DNA of 64,000 nucleotides from a virus: positions 62,001-126,000 of the IMG/VR virus record IMGVR_UViG_3300032116_000032, one strand, 5' to 3'. A program made the translations under genes and the position numbers. Shown here piece by piece: positions 45,160 to 53,579 of this stretch (position 1 is its first letter; each line of letters opens with the position of its first letter). Under the pieces are notes generated by a model. The model did not search any database and had not been told where the DNA came from. It worked only from the letters and a program-made list of their open reading frames with translations.

Positions 45160-45330
45160 ATGGAAACTTTAGAAAAAATTAAAGAGCTTACTGAGCAACT
45201 AAGTGTTGACGTTAACAAATTCTTTAGCGGAAACAAAAGTGCTGGTACAAGAGCTAGAAAAACCTCACAAGATTTAAAGGCACTTTTACAACAATTAAGA
45301 GGTGAAATTTTAGAGGAGAAAAAAAAGTAA
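45160..45330 (+). CDS. Histone H1-like DNA-binding protein of the Bacteroidota type
   Basis: Read directly as a 56-residue protein: METLEKIKELTEQLSVDVNK, FFSGNKSAGTRARKTSQDLK, ALLQQLRGEILEEKKK. It matches the small H1-like proteins common in Bacteroidota, whose core is K-F-x-x-GN-x-x-AGTR-x-RK-x-x-Q-x-L-K-x-L-x-Q-x-I/L-R-x-E. In hosts these bind and compact DNA. A phage copy could organise phage DNA, shut down host genes or enter the head with the genome. The next gene starts two bases after its stop. Confidence 0.8.
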   Translation: METLEKIKELTEQLSVDVNKFFSGNKSAGTRARKTSQDLKALLQQLRGEILEEKKK

Positions 45331-45331
45331 T

Positions 45332-45526
45332 ATGAGGGAATTGGATATTTTGTGTCTTTTTATTTTTGTATTATCAATAATATTTGTTACTAATCAAATA
45401 TTTAAGATTTCTGCTGAAATATTAAGTGAAAATCCTCAGAAGATAATTTATCGAGGATTTGAAAAAATATCCAATTACTTCTTTGTATCCTACTTAATAA
45501 CTTATATTTTAATCAAATTTTTTTAA
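45332..45526 (+). CDS. Small membrane protein, two spans
   Basis: A 64-residue protein with hydrophobic segments at both ends (ILCLFIFVLSIIFVTNQIF and YFFVSYLITYILIKFF) and a short basic loop between. Coupled to the H1-like gene. Two-span topology would suit a holin-type or host-membrane-modifying protein; nothing specific supports either. Confidence 0.55.
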   Translation: MRELDILCLFIFVLSIIFVTNQIFKISAEILSENPQKIIYRGFEKISNYFFVSYLITYILIKFF

Positions 45527-45530
45527 AAAA

Positions 45531-45959
45531 ATGTATAACGAATTAAAAGACATATTTCAATTTTTAGTGTCAGTTAGAAAATTGAAAACATACTTGACAA
45601 TAGATATTGAATTTCCTGCTAATTGGAAAATACCTAAAAAATATGTGATAGAAGATAAGATTGTTGAGAACGAAAAATTAAATGATAATTTTAGATTTTT
45701 TTCATTTGTTACTGAATTTAACGAAGTAGAAATGAACCAAACAGTTTCTAATATAAAGAAAATAATTTCTTACAATAAAGAAATCGAAATGAAAGAGAAA
45801 TTGTTGAAACAAAAAATAGACGAATTAAAACGAATTTTTGAAAAAGAAAACTTAGACAATTTACAGTCATTAAAATTTGATATTTTAGAAGAAAAATTAG
45901 ATGATGGAGAAGAAATCGTTGACACGAGAGGAACAAATGGTGGATTGGTTGAACAGTGA
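45531..45959 (+). CDS. Hypothetical protein, 142 residues
   Basis: Starts MYNELKDIFQFLVSVRKLKT. An N-terminal alpha/beta-like part (TYLTIDIEFPANWKIPKKYV) is followed by a coiled coil (EMKEKLLKQKIDELKRIFEK). The next small gene begins inside its 3' end in another frame. Function unknown. Confidence 0.55.
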   Translation: MYNELKDIFQFLVSVRKLKTYLTIDIEFPANWKIPKKYVIEDKIVENEKLNDNFRFFSFVTEFNEVEMNQTVSNIKKIISYNKEIEMKEKLLKQKIDELKRIFEKENLDNLQSLKFDILEEKLDDGEEIVDTRGTNGGLVEQ

Positions 45960-46104
45960 AATTGAAAAAGATAAAATCGAATTAGATAAAGAAAAAAAAG
46001 ATCTAATAAATTCATTAAAATCAATAAAAAAAGAAGAAGTTTTACCAAAACAAGAAAAACTTAGTTTATGGAAGAAAATAAAGAAAGTGTTATTGGGGTC
46101 TTAG
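45901..46104 (+). CDS. Small helical protein with basic C-terminal motif
   Basis: A 67-residue protein (in-frame starts at 45901, 45904 and 45937; the last gives MVDWLNSEIEKDKIELDKEK and the least overlap). It ends KLSLWKKIKKVLLGS, an amphipathic basic helix. The next product ends in the similar QSWIRKVLSSFKSS. A membrane or DNA contact by these tails is possible. Confidence 0.5.
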   Translation: MMEKKSLTREEQMVDWLNSEIEKDKIELDKEKKDLINSLKSIKKEEVLPKQEKLSLWKKIKKVLLGS

Positions 46105-46385
46105 AAAAACTGGCATTAGTCACTGATGGATTGCAAAATATTTTTCCTGATGGTAAAGTCATTTGTGTTTATGAATTAAATGACGAGGACTTCAAACAAG
46201 TACAAGAAAATTTTCGAAAAATAGATCACTCACACAAAAGATTTTCTATTGATATTTCAGGAATTGAACACGTATTTATTCACGAAAATTTTGAAAGATC
46301 TGAAATTAAAGAAGAAGTCAAAATAGAAGAACCAAAAAAACAAAGTTGGATTAGAAAAGTACTATCTAGTTTTAAAAGTAGTTGA
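46068..46385 (+). CDS. Hypothetical protein, 105 residues
   Basis: Overlaps the previous gene by 37 nt and begins MEENKESVIGVLEKLALVTD. It has a small alpha/beta domain (GKVICVYELNDEDFKQVQEN), an acidic linker, and the basic amphipathic end QSWIRKVLSSFKSS. Its last codons overlap the end of the convergent gene by 24 nt. Confidence 0.55.
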   Translation: MEENKESVIGVLEKLALVTDGLQNIFPDGKVICVYELNDEDFKQVQENFRKIDHSHKRFSIDISGIEHVFIHENFERSEIKEEVKIEEPKKQSWIRKVLSSFKSS

Positions 46386-47000
46386 TCTCCTATATAGGGA
46401 TTGTTTACTAATCCCTTTTTCAGATAAAATATCATACAAGTATTTTTTTTGTGCTTTGGAGGATTCAGAAACTATAATACAATCAATTCTTTGTTGAGAA
46501 ATTAAAAATTCATTAAGGTTATCTAAAAATCTTTTTGATTCGTTTTCATCCTTCAATGAAAACAATTTAACATCATCATCATTTTGTAAAACAACCTTAT
46601 TATTCAATCTTGAAATTAACTTTATTGAATTTTTTGGTAAGTAGTTTTTGATAAAAACATCCATAGTTATTTTTGTCTTTTTATCAACGTCGTAAATCTT
46701 TTCAGGTATTTTATATTTTACAACTTTAAGTATCTTATAGTCAGGATCATCCAAATCTACCAAAACCTGCCTACCCATCTCATCCCTAACAAACATCTTA
46801 TCAAAGTTATTATCCTTCTTTTCAAGAATAGACAATTCATAATCACAAGGTTTTGCATTTTCAACCTTAGTTTCAAAAATGACAGATTGATTTTCCTCAA
46901 TTAATTTATCGAAGAAAAGATTAGCCCTTTCTTTAGTTTTAAATTTGTTGATTATTTTTTTTCTTTCTTTATTTTTAAAGACAACAACTAAGTAGTTCAT
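46362..47000 (-). CDS. Hypothetical protein, leftward, 212 residues
   Basis: Begins MNYLVVVFKNKERKKIINKF, with a compact N-terminal alpha/beta domain and a central DEMGRQVLVDLDDPDYKILK. The C-terminus is basic (QSLYRRSTTFKTR). It stands alone on the minus strand with only AT-rich sequence before the start. No family recognised. Confidence 0.6.
   Translation of the reverse strand: MNYLVVVFKNKERKKIINKFKTKERANLFFDKLIEENQSVIFETKVENAKPCDYELSILEKKDNNFDKMFVRDEMGRQVLVDLDDPDYKILKVVKYKIPEKIYDVDKKTKITMDVFIKNYLPKNSIKLISRLNNKVVLQNDDDVKLFSLKDENESKRFLDNLNEFLISQQRIDCIIVSESSKAQKKYLYDILSEKGISKQSLYRRSTTFKTR
46396..46420 (+). terminator. Terminator of the rightward small-gene operon
   Basis: Stem AGGGATT / AATCCCT with a GTTTACT loop and five Ts, lying inside the 3' end of the opposing gene. 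Confidence 0.7.
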
Positions 47001-47029
47001 AAATTAATAATAATATTTTCTTTTTATAA

Positions 47030-47947
47030 ATGAATAATGAAAATTTTTACCAAGTTTTGGGGGTCCAAGAAAATGCGACTCAAGATGAAATAAAGAAGGC
47101 ATACCGTAATTTGGCGAAAGAGAATCACCCTGATACAGGTGGTGATGAAGATAAGTTTAAAAAGATTTCGGTTGCTTACGATGTTTTAAGTGATGAATCT
47201 AAAAGAAGAGAATACGATACCAAAAGAAAAAATCCATTTGGTAATTATGATAACTATGAAGATATGTTCTCTAATATGTTTGGTGGTAGAAAACCAAGAC
47301 AAACCGTACACACTACAAACATTACAGTGAATGTTGGTGTTTTAGATTCATATAGGGCAAATAAACATTCTCTTTCATATAGAAGACAAACAATGTGCGA
47401 ACCATGTTCAGGCACTGGCGGCGATAAAAAAACTTGTGGGACTTGTAACGGTTCAGGTGTTGTAGTTAGACAAGTTGGATCAGGATTTTTTGTTCAAGTA
47501 GTACAGATGGCTTGTGATGGATGTGGAGGAATTGGAAGTATAACCATTAACCCATGTTTTATGTGTAGTGGAAGTGGATCAAAACCTGAAATAAAAAACT
47601 TGGACATATCTCTACCTCATGGAATAGATAATGGTCAGTTTTTAAGATTACAAGGAATGGGAGATTTTAAAAATGGAAACTATGGAGATCTTGTTGTTAG
47701 AGTTGATTTGAAACCACAGGATGGATTTGATAAGGTGGGTAATCATTTGGTATATAATGTTTTTATGACACTTGATGAACTTAAACAAGGAAGTTTTAAT
47801 GTCCCACATCCCGATGGTATGATGAATGTTAAGATGCCCAAAAAAGTTGATACATCACTACCATTGAGAGTCAAAGCAAAAGGATTTAGATTAGATACTG
47901 TTGGTGATTTGATGATCAACCAATATGTGAGATTTGATAGGGATTAA
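47030..47947 (+). CDS. dnaJ: DnaJ-type co-chaperone
   Basis: Hsp40 that would recruit and stimulate host DnaK. The 305-residue protein has a J domain with intact HPD (33-35), a short Gly/Phe-poor linker, and a full zinc domain with four CxxCxGxG motifs (CEPCSGTG from C123, [24 protein letters not shown]), then the substrate-binding C-terminal domain ([20 protein letters not shown]). It is shorter than bacterial DnaJ (about 375) because the linker and C-terminal end are trimmed. Its stop overlaps the stop of a small leftward gene. A role in virion assembly or replication-complex remodelling is plausible. Confidence 0.95.
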   Translation: MNNENFYQVLGVQENATQDEIKKAYRNLAKENHPDTGGDEDKFKKISVAYDVLSDESKRREYDTKRKNPFGNYDNYEDMFSNMFGGRKPRQTVHTTNITVNVGVLDSYRANKHSLSYRRQTMCEPCSGTGGDKKTCGTCNGSGVVVRQVGSGFFVQVVQMACDGCGGIGSITINPCFMCSGSGSKPEIKNLDISLPHGIDNGQFLRLQGMGDFKNGNYGDLVVRVDLKPQDGFDKVGNHLVYNVFMTLDELKQGSFNVPHPDGMMNVKMPKKVDTSLPLRVKAKGFRLDTVGDLMINQYVRFDRD

Positions 47948-48105
47948 AATAAAGATATAACATCTTTGACAAACGATACGATACCGTATATACCAAAAAA
48001 GAAAAATATCCCACCACCAATTAGAACAAATCTTTGAGTGTTCTGTACTTGTTTACTTTCTTCACAAGTTCTACATTTTACTTCTGTTGCTTTTTTCTCT
48101 TCCAT
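47944..48105 (-). CDS. Small membrane protein with a CxxC motif, 53 residues
   Basis: Read directly on the minus strand: [20 protein letters not shown], then a hydrophobic span ([20 protein letters not shown]) and a short tail. It starts 7 nt after the stop of the leftward gene at 48113-48619, so the two form one operon. The cysteine pair just before the span might bind metal. Function unknown. Confidence 0.65.
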   Translation of the reverse strand: MEEKKATEVKCRTCEESKQVQNTQRFVLIGGGIFFFFGIYGIVSFVKDVISLF

Positions 48106-48112
48106 AAATTAA

Positions 48113-48619
48113 TTATAACACAATGGTTTTAATATGAAAATAGTTTTCCAACATTACTTTCTTTTGTTGGGGTTTGTTTTTGTTGAAGAATCTAAGATAA
48201 TTACCATCAAATGAATAAGTACTTGTTGGAATGACATAAACCCTGTCAGTAGACTTTTCAATTATAAATTCTAAATAATCAAAAACTTCTTCATCTTCAT
48301 TGTCCTCATCTCTATAAACAAACTTTAACCTATCACCCAATGAATGATCAGCAAATGATCTAATAATTTTTGGATATTTTAATTCTATAACTTGTGATAA
48401 AATGTCGTTAGGGACCGCAACTCTTTCGTGTGTTGAAGTATCAGAGTCAATAGAATCTAAAATTGATTGTCTTATGAAATCAAAATCTTTATTACCCTTT
48501 CTATCTATTGATTGATGACTTGAAGCATAGAATGAATTACCTCTTGGACTGATATATAATAAATCTTCCCTGTCGGCTTGCTCGGCAATAATTGATCTTA
48601 GAGTTTGAAGCATTTTCAT
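48113..48619 (-). CDS. Putative internal virion protein with IAE-tagged N-terminus
   Basis: The open frame reaches 48826, but a TATTTAT motif lies 6 nt before the ATG at 48619 and the upstream part would overlap the divergent methylase gene, so I start at 48619 (168 residues). The N-terminus MKMLQTLRSIIAEQADRED closely resembles the T4 capsid-targeting peptide MKTYQEFIAE, with IAE at 11-13. The remaining domain (LLYISPRGNSFYASSHQSID, later DRVYVIPTSTYSFDGNYLRF) is unrecognised. Confidence 0.6.
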   Translation of the reverse strand: MKMLQTLRSIIAEQADREDLLYISPRGNSFYASSHQSIDRKGNKDFDFIRQSILDSIDSDTSTHERVAVPNDILSQVIELKYPKIIRSFADHSLGDRLKFVYRDEDNEDEEVFDYLEFIIEKSTDRVYVIPTSTYSFDGNYLRFFNKNKPQQKKVMLENYFHIKTIVL

Positions 48620-48625
48620 ACTAGA

Positions 48626-48632
48626 ATAAATA
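48626..48632 (-). promoter_or_regulatory. Putative late promoter motif TATTTAT, leftward
   Basis: On the minus strand the motif ends 6 nt before the ATG at 48619. It decides the start codon of that gene. Confidence 0.6.
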
Positions 48633-48687
48633 TTTGAAAAATAAAAATACAATTGATTAGTCATCTTGTTTTTACTATCTTTATTAC

Positions 48688-49527
48688 ATGTTAAGTTATA
48701 TCGGAGGTAAGAGTAAAATTGGTAAATGGATTGTTCCATTCTACGACAAAAACATGGAGGTCTATTTAGAGACTTTCGGAGGAATGTTTTGGTGTTTCTA
48801 TAATATGGATCTAAAACAATTCCCAAATCTAAATAAAGTTGTTTATAACGACTTTAACCCACTAAATTATAATCTATTCAAATGCGTCCAAAACCCAAAC
48901 GAGTTGTTAAGGGCGATAAATTCAATTGATTGTCAAAAACAAGGCGTGGATCTTACACCTGAAATATACAAACAACAATTTATCAGCTTTCAGGCTGAAG
49001 TTTTTAATGAAGGTTTCAGCGTAGAACCTGGCGATTATGAAGTTGCCGCTAAGTATGTCTATATTCTAACACAAGTTTTTAGTGGATCAAAACCTGAGAC
49101 ATCTAACTTCATTGACCTTAAAGGGAAATACAAATCAAAATATCTTACATTTAGAGATAAGTTATCTAAACCTGATTGGTTGGATCACTTTTTAAAAATT
49201 ACTGATGTTGAAAACATGGATTTCGCAGATGTAATCAATAAGTATGACTCACCATCAACTTACATTTATTTGGACCCACCGTATTGGAAAACGGAAAATT
49301 ACTACTCCAACCACGACTTTGATCGTCAAGATCATGAACGTTTGGCTAATGTTTTACACGGGGTTCAAGGTAAGTTTTCTTTATCTTACTATGACTTTGA
49401 ATTACTTCACGAATGGTTTCCCGAAGACCAATACACTTGGGTTAAAAAAGAGTTTGCTAAAGCTGCGGCTGCTAAGAAAGGTGAGAAACAAAATATGGGG
49501 GAAGAATTATTGATAATGAATTATTAA
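48688..49527 (+). CDS. dam: DNA adenine-N6 methyltransferase, Dam/D12 class
   Basis: Methylates adenine in DNA, probably to protect phage DNA from host restriction or to mark it. The 279-residue protein has the D12 features in order: SYIGGKSKIGKWI (SAM site), EVYLETFGGMF, VVYNDFNPLNYNLF, and the catalytic DPPY at 196-199 (YIYLDPPYWKTENYYS), with a long helical insert between. The target sequence cannot be told. It is divergent from the leftward IAE-tagged gene. No cognate restriction enzyme is visible. Confidence 0.88.
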   Translation: MLSYIGGKSKIGKWIVPFYDKNMEVYLETFGGMFWCFYNMDLKQFPNLNKVVYNDFNPLNYNLFKCVQNPNELLRAINSIDCQKQGVDLTPEIYKQQFISFQAEVFNEGFSVEPGDYEVAAKYVYILTQVFSGSKPETSNFIDLKGKYKSKYLTFRDKLSKPDWLDHFLKITDVENMDFADVINKYDSPSTYIYLDPPYWKTENYYSNHDFDRQDHERLANVLHGVQGKFSLSYYDFELLHEWFPEDQYTWVKKEFAKAAAAKKGEKQNMGEELLIMNY

Positions 49528-49545
49528 TTTTTTACTGTTTACAAA

Positions 49546-49552
49546 TATTTAT
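49546..49552 (+). promoter_or_regulatory. Putative late promoter motif TATTTAT
   Basis: TATTTAT ends 15 nt before the ATG of the leucine-rich-repeat gene. Confidence 0.55.
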
Positions 49553-49567
49553 TAAATAAAAAATATT

Positions 49568-50950
49568 ATGTCACTTAGGTTCACCAATCTATTAAGAGAT
49601 CTTATTGTTGAAAGTTCAAGATTTCAAGTATTATTCGATAAGTTCGTAAAACCAAAAGAAAGAGGTCAAAGAGGTATTATGCCTTTTGAAACTTTATTTG
49701 CACTTATCGCCGCTGACCCAACTACAAAGGTCCCTGACGGTATGGATATCGATAATGTTAAACCTGAACAGATGGAGAAGGTTAAAATTGGGAAATACGC
49801 TCAATGGTTACTAAAAAACTTTGTCACTCCTAAATTACCTGCTGATCACCCTTTAATGGTTTCAGATCCACAATCAGGTCAATATAAAGCGGCTTTAAAG
49901 GCATTCCAAGATCTTTTTATGGAAGACTTATATAAGGTTACAACAAACCTCCAAAAGTTTGAAAGATTTAAAAATAGATTACCTCAAGAGTATAGAGATA
50001 TTAACAAACTAACTCCTGAGACTTTATTTGATCAAGTTAAAGATTTCAGTTTAGAAAAAACCAAAGCGACTGCCGCTGAGAAAAAAGAAGCATCAACAAC
50101 ATATGCTCACCCTGGTGCTGACATCGTTTATAGAGGTCAAGATTGGACAGTTGCTAAAATATCAGACAAAGGTCCATTAGGTAAAGAAGCCGCATGTTTC
50201 TATGGTGGATCTCATAATGAAGGTAGAAGAGGAGAAACTACTTGGTGTACATCTTCACCTGGACTTTCTTGGTTTGATCGTTATATTGGTAAAGGACCAT
50301 TGTATGTTGTAATTCCAAACAAACCAACATCATTTAAATCTTACGGTAAAGAAGTTGGAGATGTTTCAGGTTTACCGGCAAACAGATACCAATTCCACTT
50401 CCCTGATAATCAGTATATGGATGCGGATGACAGACCAATCAATTTGATTGAATTCTTAAACACAAATGAAGAAGGACTAAAACAATTCTTCAAACCTGAG
50501 TTCATGAAGTCATTAGCCGGAGATAAAGGTGAAAAAGTTGTGATTGATTATCCAGGTGATTCGGCATCAAAATTCATTGCACTTTATGGTTTTGACGAAT
50601 TCTTTGCCACTCTTCCTCAGTCATTGAAAAGACTTACATTCAAAAACACATCAAGAGACAAAATTTCATTGAATATTCCAAACGACATTGGAAGGTTCAA
50701 ACAGTTGAACGCAATCAACTTTGTTGGATGTGTTGCAACTATACCTGAAGCAATTTGTCAATTACAAAATTTACAATATTTATCTTTAGTTAATAACCCA
50801 GACCTTCAAAAATTACCTGAATGTGTTGGGGATATGCAAAACCTTATGGTACTAAACCTTGGAGGATCCGATCCTAAGAAAGTTCTACCTGAATCTGTAT
50901 TCAGAAGAGCTGAAACAGACGAAGACTTCAACTTATTTACACACTCTTAA
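49568..50950 (+). CDS. Leucine-rich-repeat protein with IVE-tagged N-terminus
   Basis: A 460-residue protein. The N-terminus MSLRFTNLLRDLIVESSRF has IVE at 13-15, a possible prohead-protease site. A helical region follows, then a compact domain with WTVAKISDKGPLGKEAACF and ETTWCTSSPGLSWFDRYI plus GKGPLYVVI, a pattern I have the impression recurs in environmental phages but cannot name. Residues about 345-450 are leucine-rich repeats (LPQSLKRLTFKN; LQNLQYLSLVNNPDLQKLPE; MQNLMVLNLGG). LRRs bind proteins, so this could be an injected effector or head component. Confidence 0.65.
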   Translation: MSLRFTNLLRDLIVESSRFQVLFDKFVKPKERGQRGIMPFETLFALIAADPTTKVPDGMDIDNVKPEQMEKVKIGKYAQWLLKNFVTPKLPADHPLMVSDPQSGQYKAALKAFQDLFMEDLYKVTTNLQKFERFKNRLPQEYRDINKLTPETLFDQVKDFSLEKTKATAAEKKEASTTYAHPGADIVYRGQDWTVAKISDKGPLGKEAACFYGGSHNEGRRGETTWCTSSPGLSWFDRYIGKGPLYVVIPNKPTSFKSYGKEVGDVSGLPANRYQFHFPDNQYMDADDRPINLIEFLNTNEEGLKQFFKPEFMKSLAGDKGEKVVIDYPGDSASKFIALYGFDEFFATLPQSLKRLTFKNTSRDKISLNIPNDIGRFKQLNAINFVGCVATIPEAICQLQNLQYLSLVNNPDLQKLPECVGDMQNLMVLNLGGSDPKKVLPESVFRRAETDEDFNLFTHS

Positions 50951-50952
50951 AA

Positions 50953-51642
50953 ATGAATAGAAGATTAATAATTAATGAAGAAGAAAAAAGAAGAATTTTA
51001 AATCTTCATGAAAGTAGAAGATCTAAAGAATTAGGTTTTTTATTTGAAGACGATAATGCAAACAATGAAGTACTGCTTCAAGGTACGGATAAGGATTATG
51101 ATTATAAAAAAGTGGGAGATAAATATTATTTCAAGTTAAAGGATAACCCTACAAGTGTCGCGGCTAAAGGATACAAAACACAAGGAAAATTTGTAGATTG
51201 GACAGAAGCGACTAATCAAAAAGCTATAGATAAAATTTCACAACTACCTACATTATCAACAGTAGCACAATTTCAGGGACCTGGTGAAGTTGACGGAAGT
51301 GATGAGACATTTGACGCACCACAAACCGCATCTACAACGGCGCAAACACCTACAGTGGCGTCAACAACATCTACAACCGCAGCAACACCCACAAACGCAA
51401 CTACAACTACAAACGCAACAACACCAGCACCTACGTCAAAAAACCCTGATGTTTTAGCAGACTTAAAAACTGCATCACAAATCAGACAAGAATTTAGACA
51501 AGGTAATAGAGATAAAAACAAAGCGATGAGACAATACAATCAAATGGTTAATAAATATAACAAATTAAAAAGTAAAATGAGTCCACAAGATAATTCGGCT
51601 TATCTACAAGCAATTGGCCAATTGAAACAACAAATAGGATAA
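50953..51642 (+). CDS. Putative internal protein with INE/LHE-tagged N-terminus and Thr/Ala linker
   Basis: A 229-residue protein beginning MNRRLIINEEEKRRILNLHE, in which INE (7-9) and LHE (18-20) fit the L/I-x-E rule. A small domain (KDYDYKKVGDKYYFKLKDNP) is followed by a low-complexity Thr/Ala/Pro stretch (residues about 120-165) and a basic helical C-terminus (EFRQGNRDKNKAMRQYNQMV). It starts three bases after the previous stop, so it shares that gene's promoter. A terminator follows. Confidence 0.6.
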   Translation: MNRRLIINEEEKRRILNLHESRRSKELGFLFEDDNANNEVLLQGTDKDYDYKKVGDKYYFKLKDNPTSVAAKGYKTQGKFVDWTEATNQKAIDKISQLPTLSTVAQFQGPGEVDGSDETFDAPQTASTTAQTPTVASTTSTTAATPTNATTTTNATTPAPTSKNPDVLADLKTASQIRQEFRQGNRDKNKAMRQYNQMVNKYNKLKSKMSPQDNSAYLQAIGQLKQQIG

Positions 51643-51662
51643 TAAATAAATTACATTCTTTT

Positions 51663-51695
51663 AAAACCCCCCCTTCTTTTGATCGGGGGTTTTTT
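51663..51695 (+). terminator. Strong intrinsic terminator
   Basis: Stem AAAACCCCC (51663-51671) / GGGGGTTTT (51685-51693), 13-base loop, then more Ts. It separates the LRR operon from the MKIIITE-tag cluster. Confidence 0.9.
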
Positions 51696-51706
51696 ATTTA
51701 ACAAAG

Positions 51707-51713
51707 TATTTAT
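51707..51713 (+). promoter_or_regulatory. Putative late promoter motif TATTTAT
   Basis: Placed between the terminator and the first MKIIITE-tag gene, ending 5 nt before its ATG. Confidence 0.6.
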
Positions 51714-51718
51714 CTTAT

Positions 51719-52093
51719 ATGAAAATCATCATAACAGAAGAACAGTATAATCTAATCAACGAAACCTATAGAAGAGATCGTTTTGATGCTGAGTACGCTG
51801 ATGAATATCCAAAGTATAAGAAGTTGTTTTTAAAGACAATATCTAAAGATGTCAAAGGTTGGGGTGAATGGCCAGGATCAATTTATCTGATGACTGAAAA
51901 CGGAGACCCTTTATTTGTATATAGAATACCATCAAAAACCGTATATTATGATTATTCAATAGATAAAGAGATGGAAGAATATATTCCTTATCACATTGTT
52001 TCGAGACACTTGAAAAACGCAGTTTACGATTACTTCAAAGGACTTTTTCCTGATGTTGAAATAAAAGAGGTAAGTGGGGCTAATATTGTATAG
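51719..52093 (+). CDS. MKIIITE-tagged protein 1
   Basis: A 124-residue protein beginning MKIIITEEQYNLINETYRRD. The tag (MKIII-T/S-x-x-Q-Y/K-x-x-L/I-x-E) is shared by four consecutive genes whose remaining sequences differ; here ITE (5-7) and INE (13-15) are possible protease sites. The body has SIYLMTENGDPLFVYRIP, and a helical end with VSRHLKNAVYDYFKGLFPDV. No family recognised. First of four genes behind one TATTTAT motif. Confidence 0.65.
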   Translation: MKIIITEEQYNLINETYRRDRFDAEYADEYPKYKKLFLKTISKDVKGWGEWPGSIYLMTENGDPLFVYRIPSKTVYYDYSIDKEMEEYIPYHIVSRHLKNAVYDYFKGLFPDVEIKEVSGANIV

Positions 52094-52095
52094 TT

Positions 52096-52653
52096 ATGAA
52101 AATAATAATATCTAATAATCAATATAGTCTTTTGAAGGAAGTGCATGTTGCTATTAAAAACATTGAGGGTCTTAAAAAGTATTGGAGAAACCAACAAAAA
52201 AAAGGTCAACAAATTAGATTTAATAAAGAAGATTTAGATTTTTGGGGTATTACAACTAGACAGGAAAAATATTATGCTCAAACAGCATTTCAAGAATTAG
52301 TTGGAGATGAGGTTTTTACTGAAAAAGTTATTAAAAAGTTAATCGGAAAAACATTTTCAACGAAAGACTTTGATGATAGAATCACTGGTGGATATGATTT
52401 CGAGTGGGTGATTGATAATATGGAATATAGAGATTATGATTTTTATTTATATGGAAAAACATTACCGGGAGGAACTGTTACTCTTATGGATGGTAGACAC
52501 ATATCTTTAAGTGAAGGAATAAATCATGAAGATTTAGGTTGGGAAATACAAGAAGAAATTAAAGATGTTGTCCAAGACTGTATGGATGAAATAATTTTAC
52601 CTGTCACAGGATATGAAGTGATAGTACCATATTTAATTATATCTGAAGAATGA
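52096..52653 (+). CDS. MKIIITE-tagged protein 2
   Basis: A 185-residue protein beginning MKIIISNNQYSLLKEVHVAI; LKE at 13-15 is the possible cleavage site. The body includes FWGITTRQEKYYAQTAFQEL and an acidic segment with VTLMDGRHISLSEGINHEDL. Starts two bases after the previous stop, and its own stop overlaps the next ATG (ATGA). Function unknown. Confidence 0.65.
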   Translation: MKIIISNNQYSLLKEVHVAIKNIEGLKKYWRNQQKKGQQIRFNKEDLDFWGITTRQEKYYAQTAFQELVGDEVFTEKVIKKLIGKTFSTKDFDDRITGGYDFEWVIDNMEYRDYDFYLYGKTLPGGTVTLMDGRHISLSEGINHEDLGWEIQEEIKDVVQDCMDEIILPVTGYEVIVPYLIISEE

Positions 52654-52976
52654 AAATAATAATTACAGAATCACAGAAAGAAAAACTAATGAATGATTTT
52701 ATGAAATCACTCGTAGATGATACCTTAGATGAAAACAAACCTTCTTATGTTGATTATTATATTGTTATTTGGGATAAAACTGCTGTTTGGAACATTGATA
52801 ACGAGCCGTTTATTGAATATGATAAATCTGATGGTAGATTGTGGATATCAAAAAAATATTTAAACAACTTAGAATCTTGGTTCCCAATCAAAAAAGAAAA
52901 AGTGTTAGATATGATTAAAAACTCTTTTGAAAATAAATTTAATGTTGATGTAAAATATATCAAAGCGGAGTCATGA
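52650..52976 (+). CDS. MKIIITE-tagged protein 3
   Basis: A 108-residue protein beginning MKIIITESQKEKLMNDFMKS; ITE (5-7) is present but the second site is lost. The body (YYIVIWDKTAVWNIDNEPFI, then WFPIKKEKVLDMIKNSF) has the same size and strand-strand-helix feel as tagged protein 1, so they may be distant relatives. ATGA overlaps on both sides. Confidence 0.65.
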   Translation: MKIIITESQKEKLMNDFMKSLVDDTLDENKPSYVDYYIVIWDKTAVWNIDNEPFIEYDKSDGRLWISKKYLNNLESWFPIKKEKVLDMIKNSFENKFNVDVKYIKAES

Positions 52977-53560
52977 AAATAATAATTACAGAAAAACAAT
53001 ATAATAAGTTAACTGAAGATAAACTTCAGAAACTTTGTTATACAGTATGGAACCAACAAAAAAAGAGAGGTGAAGAACCTTATATTGATGATATAATATA
53101 CGACATTACAGATATTAGAAAAAACACAAATGAAGACTTTCAAATCATTAGACCCATTTGGTATAGATACAACGGTGGATTTAATAACTTATTTGAAAAA
53201 CTTAAAAATGAAATTGACGAAAAAATATTTGACCTTACAAGTGATTGGGGTAATCTTGATACAAGAGTAGAAGTTATTGAAGTAAGTCAGTTTGGTAGAT
53301 TAGGTGAAGATTTTGGAGTAGATATATTTGTAAATGTAGATCCAAATGGAACCATGGATTTCCAAATGTATGAAGAAGGAACCGATAACGAAATTCAAGT
53401 TAACGATACGATTGAGGCGGCTTATTTTGAAGCTCAATCCAATTATGAAGGAAGTGATCTTCTTGGTTATTTAAGAGGGGAAGTTTATGACCTTTTTTAT
53501 AAAAAGTTAGAAAAATACGGAATTCCAATTGACGTGGATGTTGATCTAAAAGAATTTTAA
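52973..53560 (+). CDS. MKIIITE-tagged protein 4
   Basis: A 195-residue protein beginning MKIIITEKQYNKLTEDKLQK; ITE (5-7) and LTE (13-15) fit the L/I-x-E rule. A basic helical part (CYTVWNQQKKRGEEPYIDDI) is followed by an acidic alpha/beta domain (TRVEVIEVSQFGRLGEDFGV, VDIFVNVDPNGTMDFQMYEE). Last gene of the tag cluster. Function unknown. Confidence 0.65.
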   Translation: MKIIITEKQYNKLTEDKLQKLCYTVWNQQKKRGEEPYIDDIIYDITDIRKNTNEDFQIIRPIWYRYNGGFNNLFEKLKNEIDEKIFDLTSDWGNLDTRVEVIEVSQFGRLGEDFGVDIFVNVDPNGTMDFQMYEEGTDNEIQVNDTIEAAYFEAQSNYEGSDLLGYLRGEVYDLFYKKLEKYGIPIDVDVDLKEF

Positions 53561-53565
53561 ATATA

Positions 53566-53572
53566 TATTTAT
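53566..53572 (+). promoter_or_regulatory. Putative late promoter motif TATTTAT
   Basis: Begins five bases after the stop of the tag cluster and ends 7 nt before the next ATG. Confidence 0.55.
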
Positions 53573-53579
53573 TATCACT

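Noticed and set aside
48620-48826. Upstream extension of the leftward gene to 48826
   Set aside because: It would overlap the divergent methylase and cross the TATTTAT motif; the residues there are Cys/Tyr/Arg-rich and look non-coding.
51273-51539. Leftward Val/Ala-rich ORF
   Set aside because: Antisense shadow of the Thr/Ala linker of the gene at 50953.
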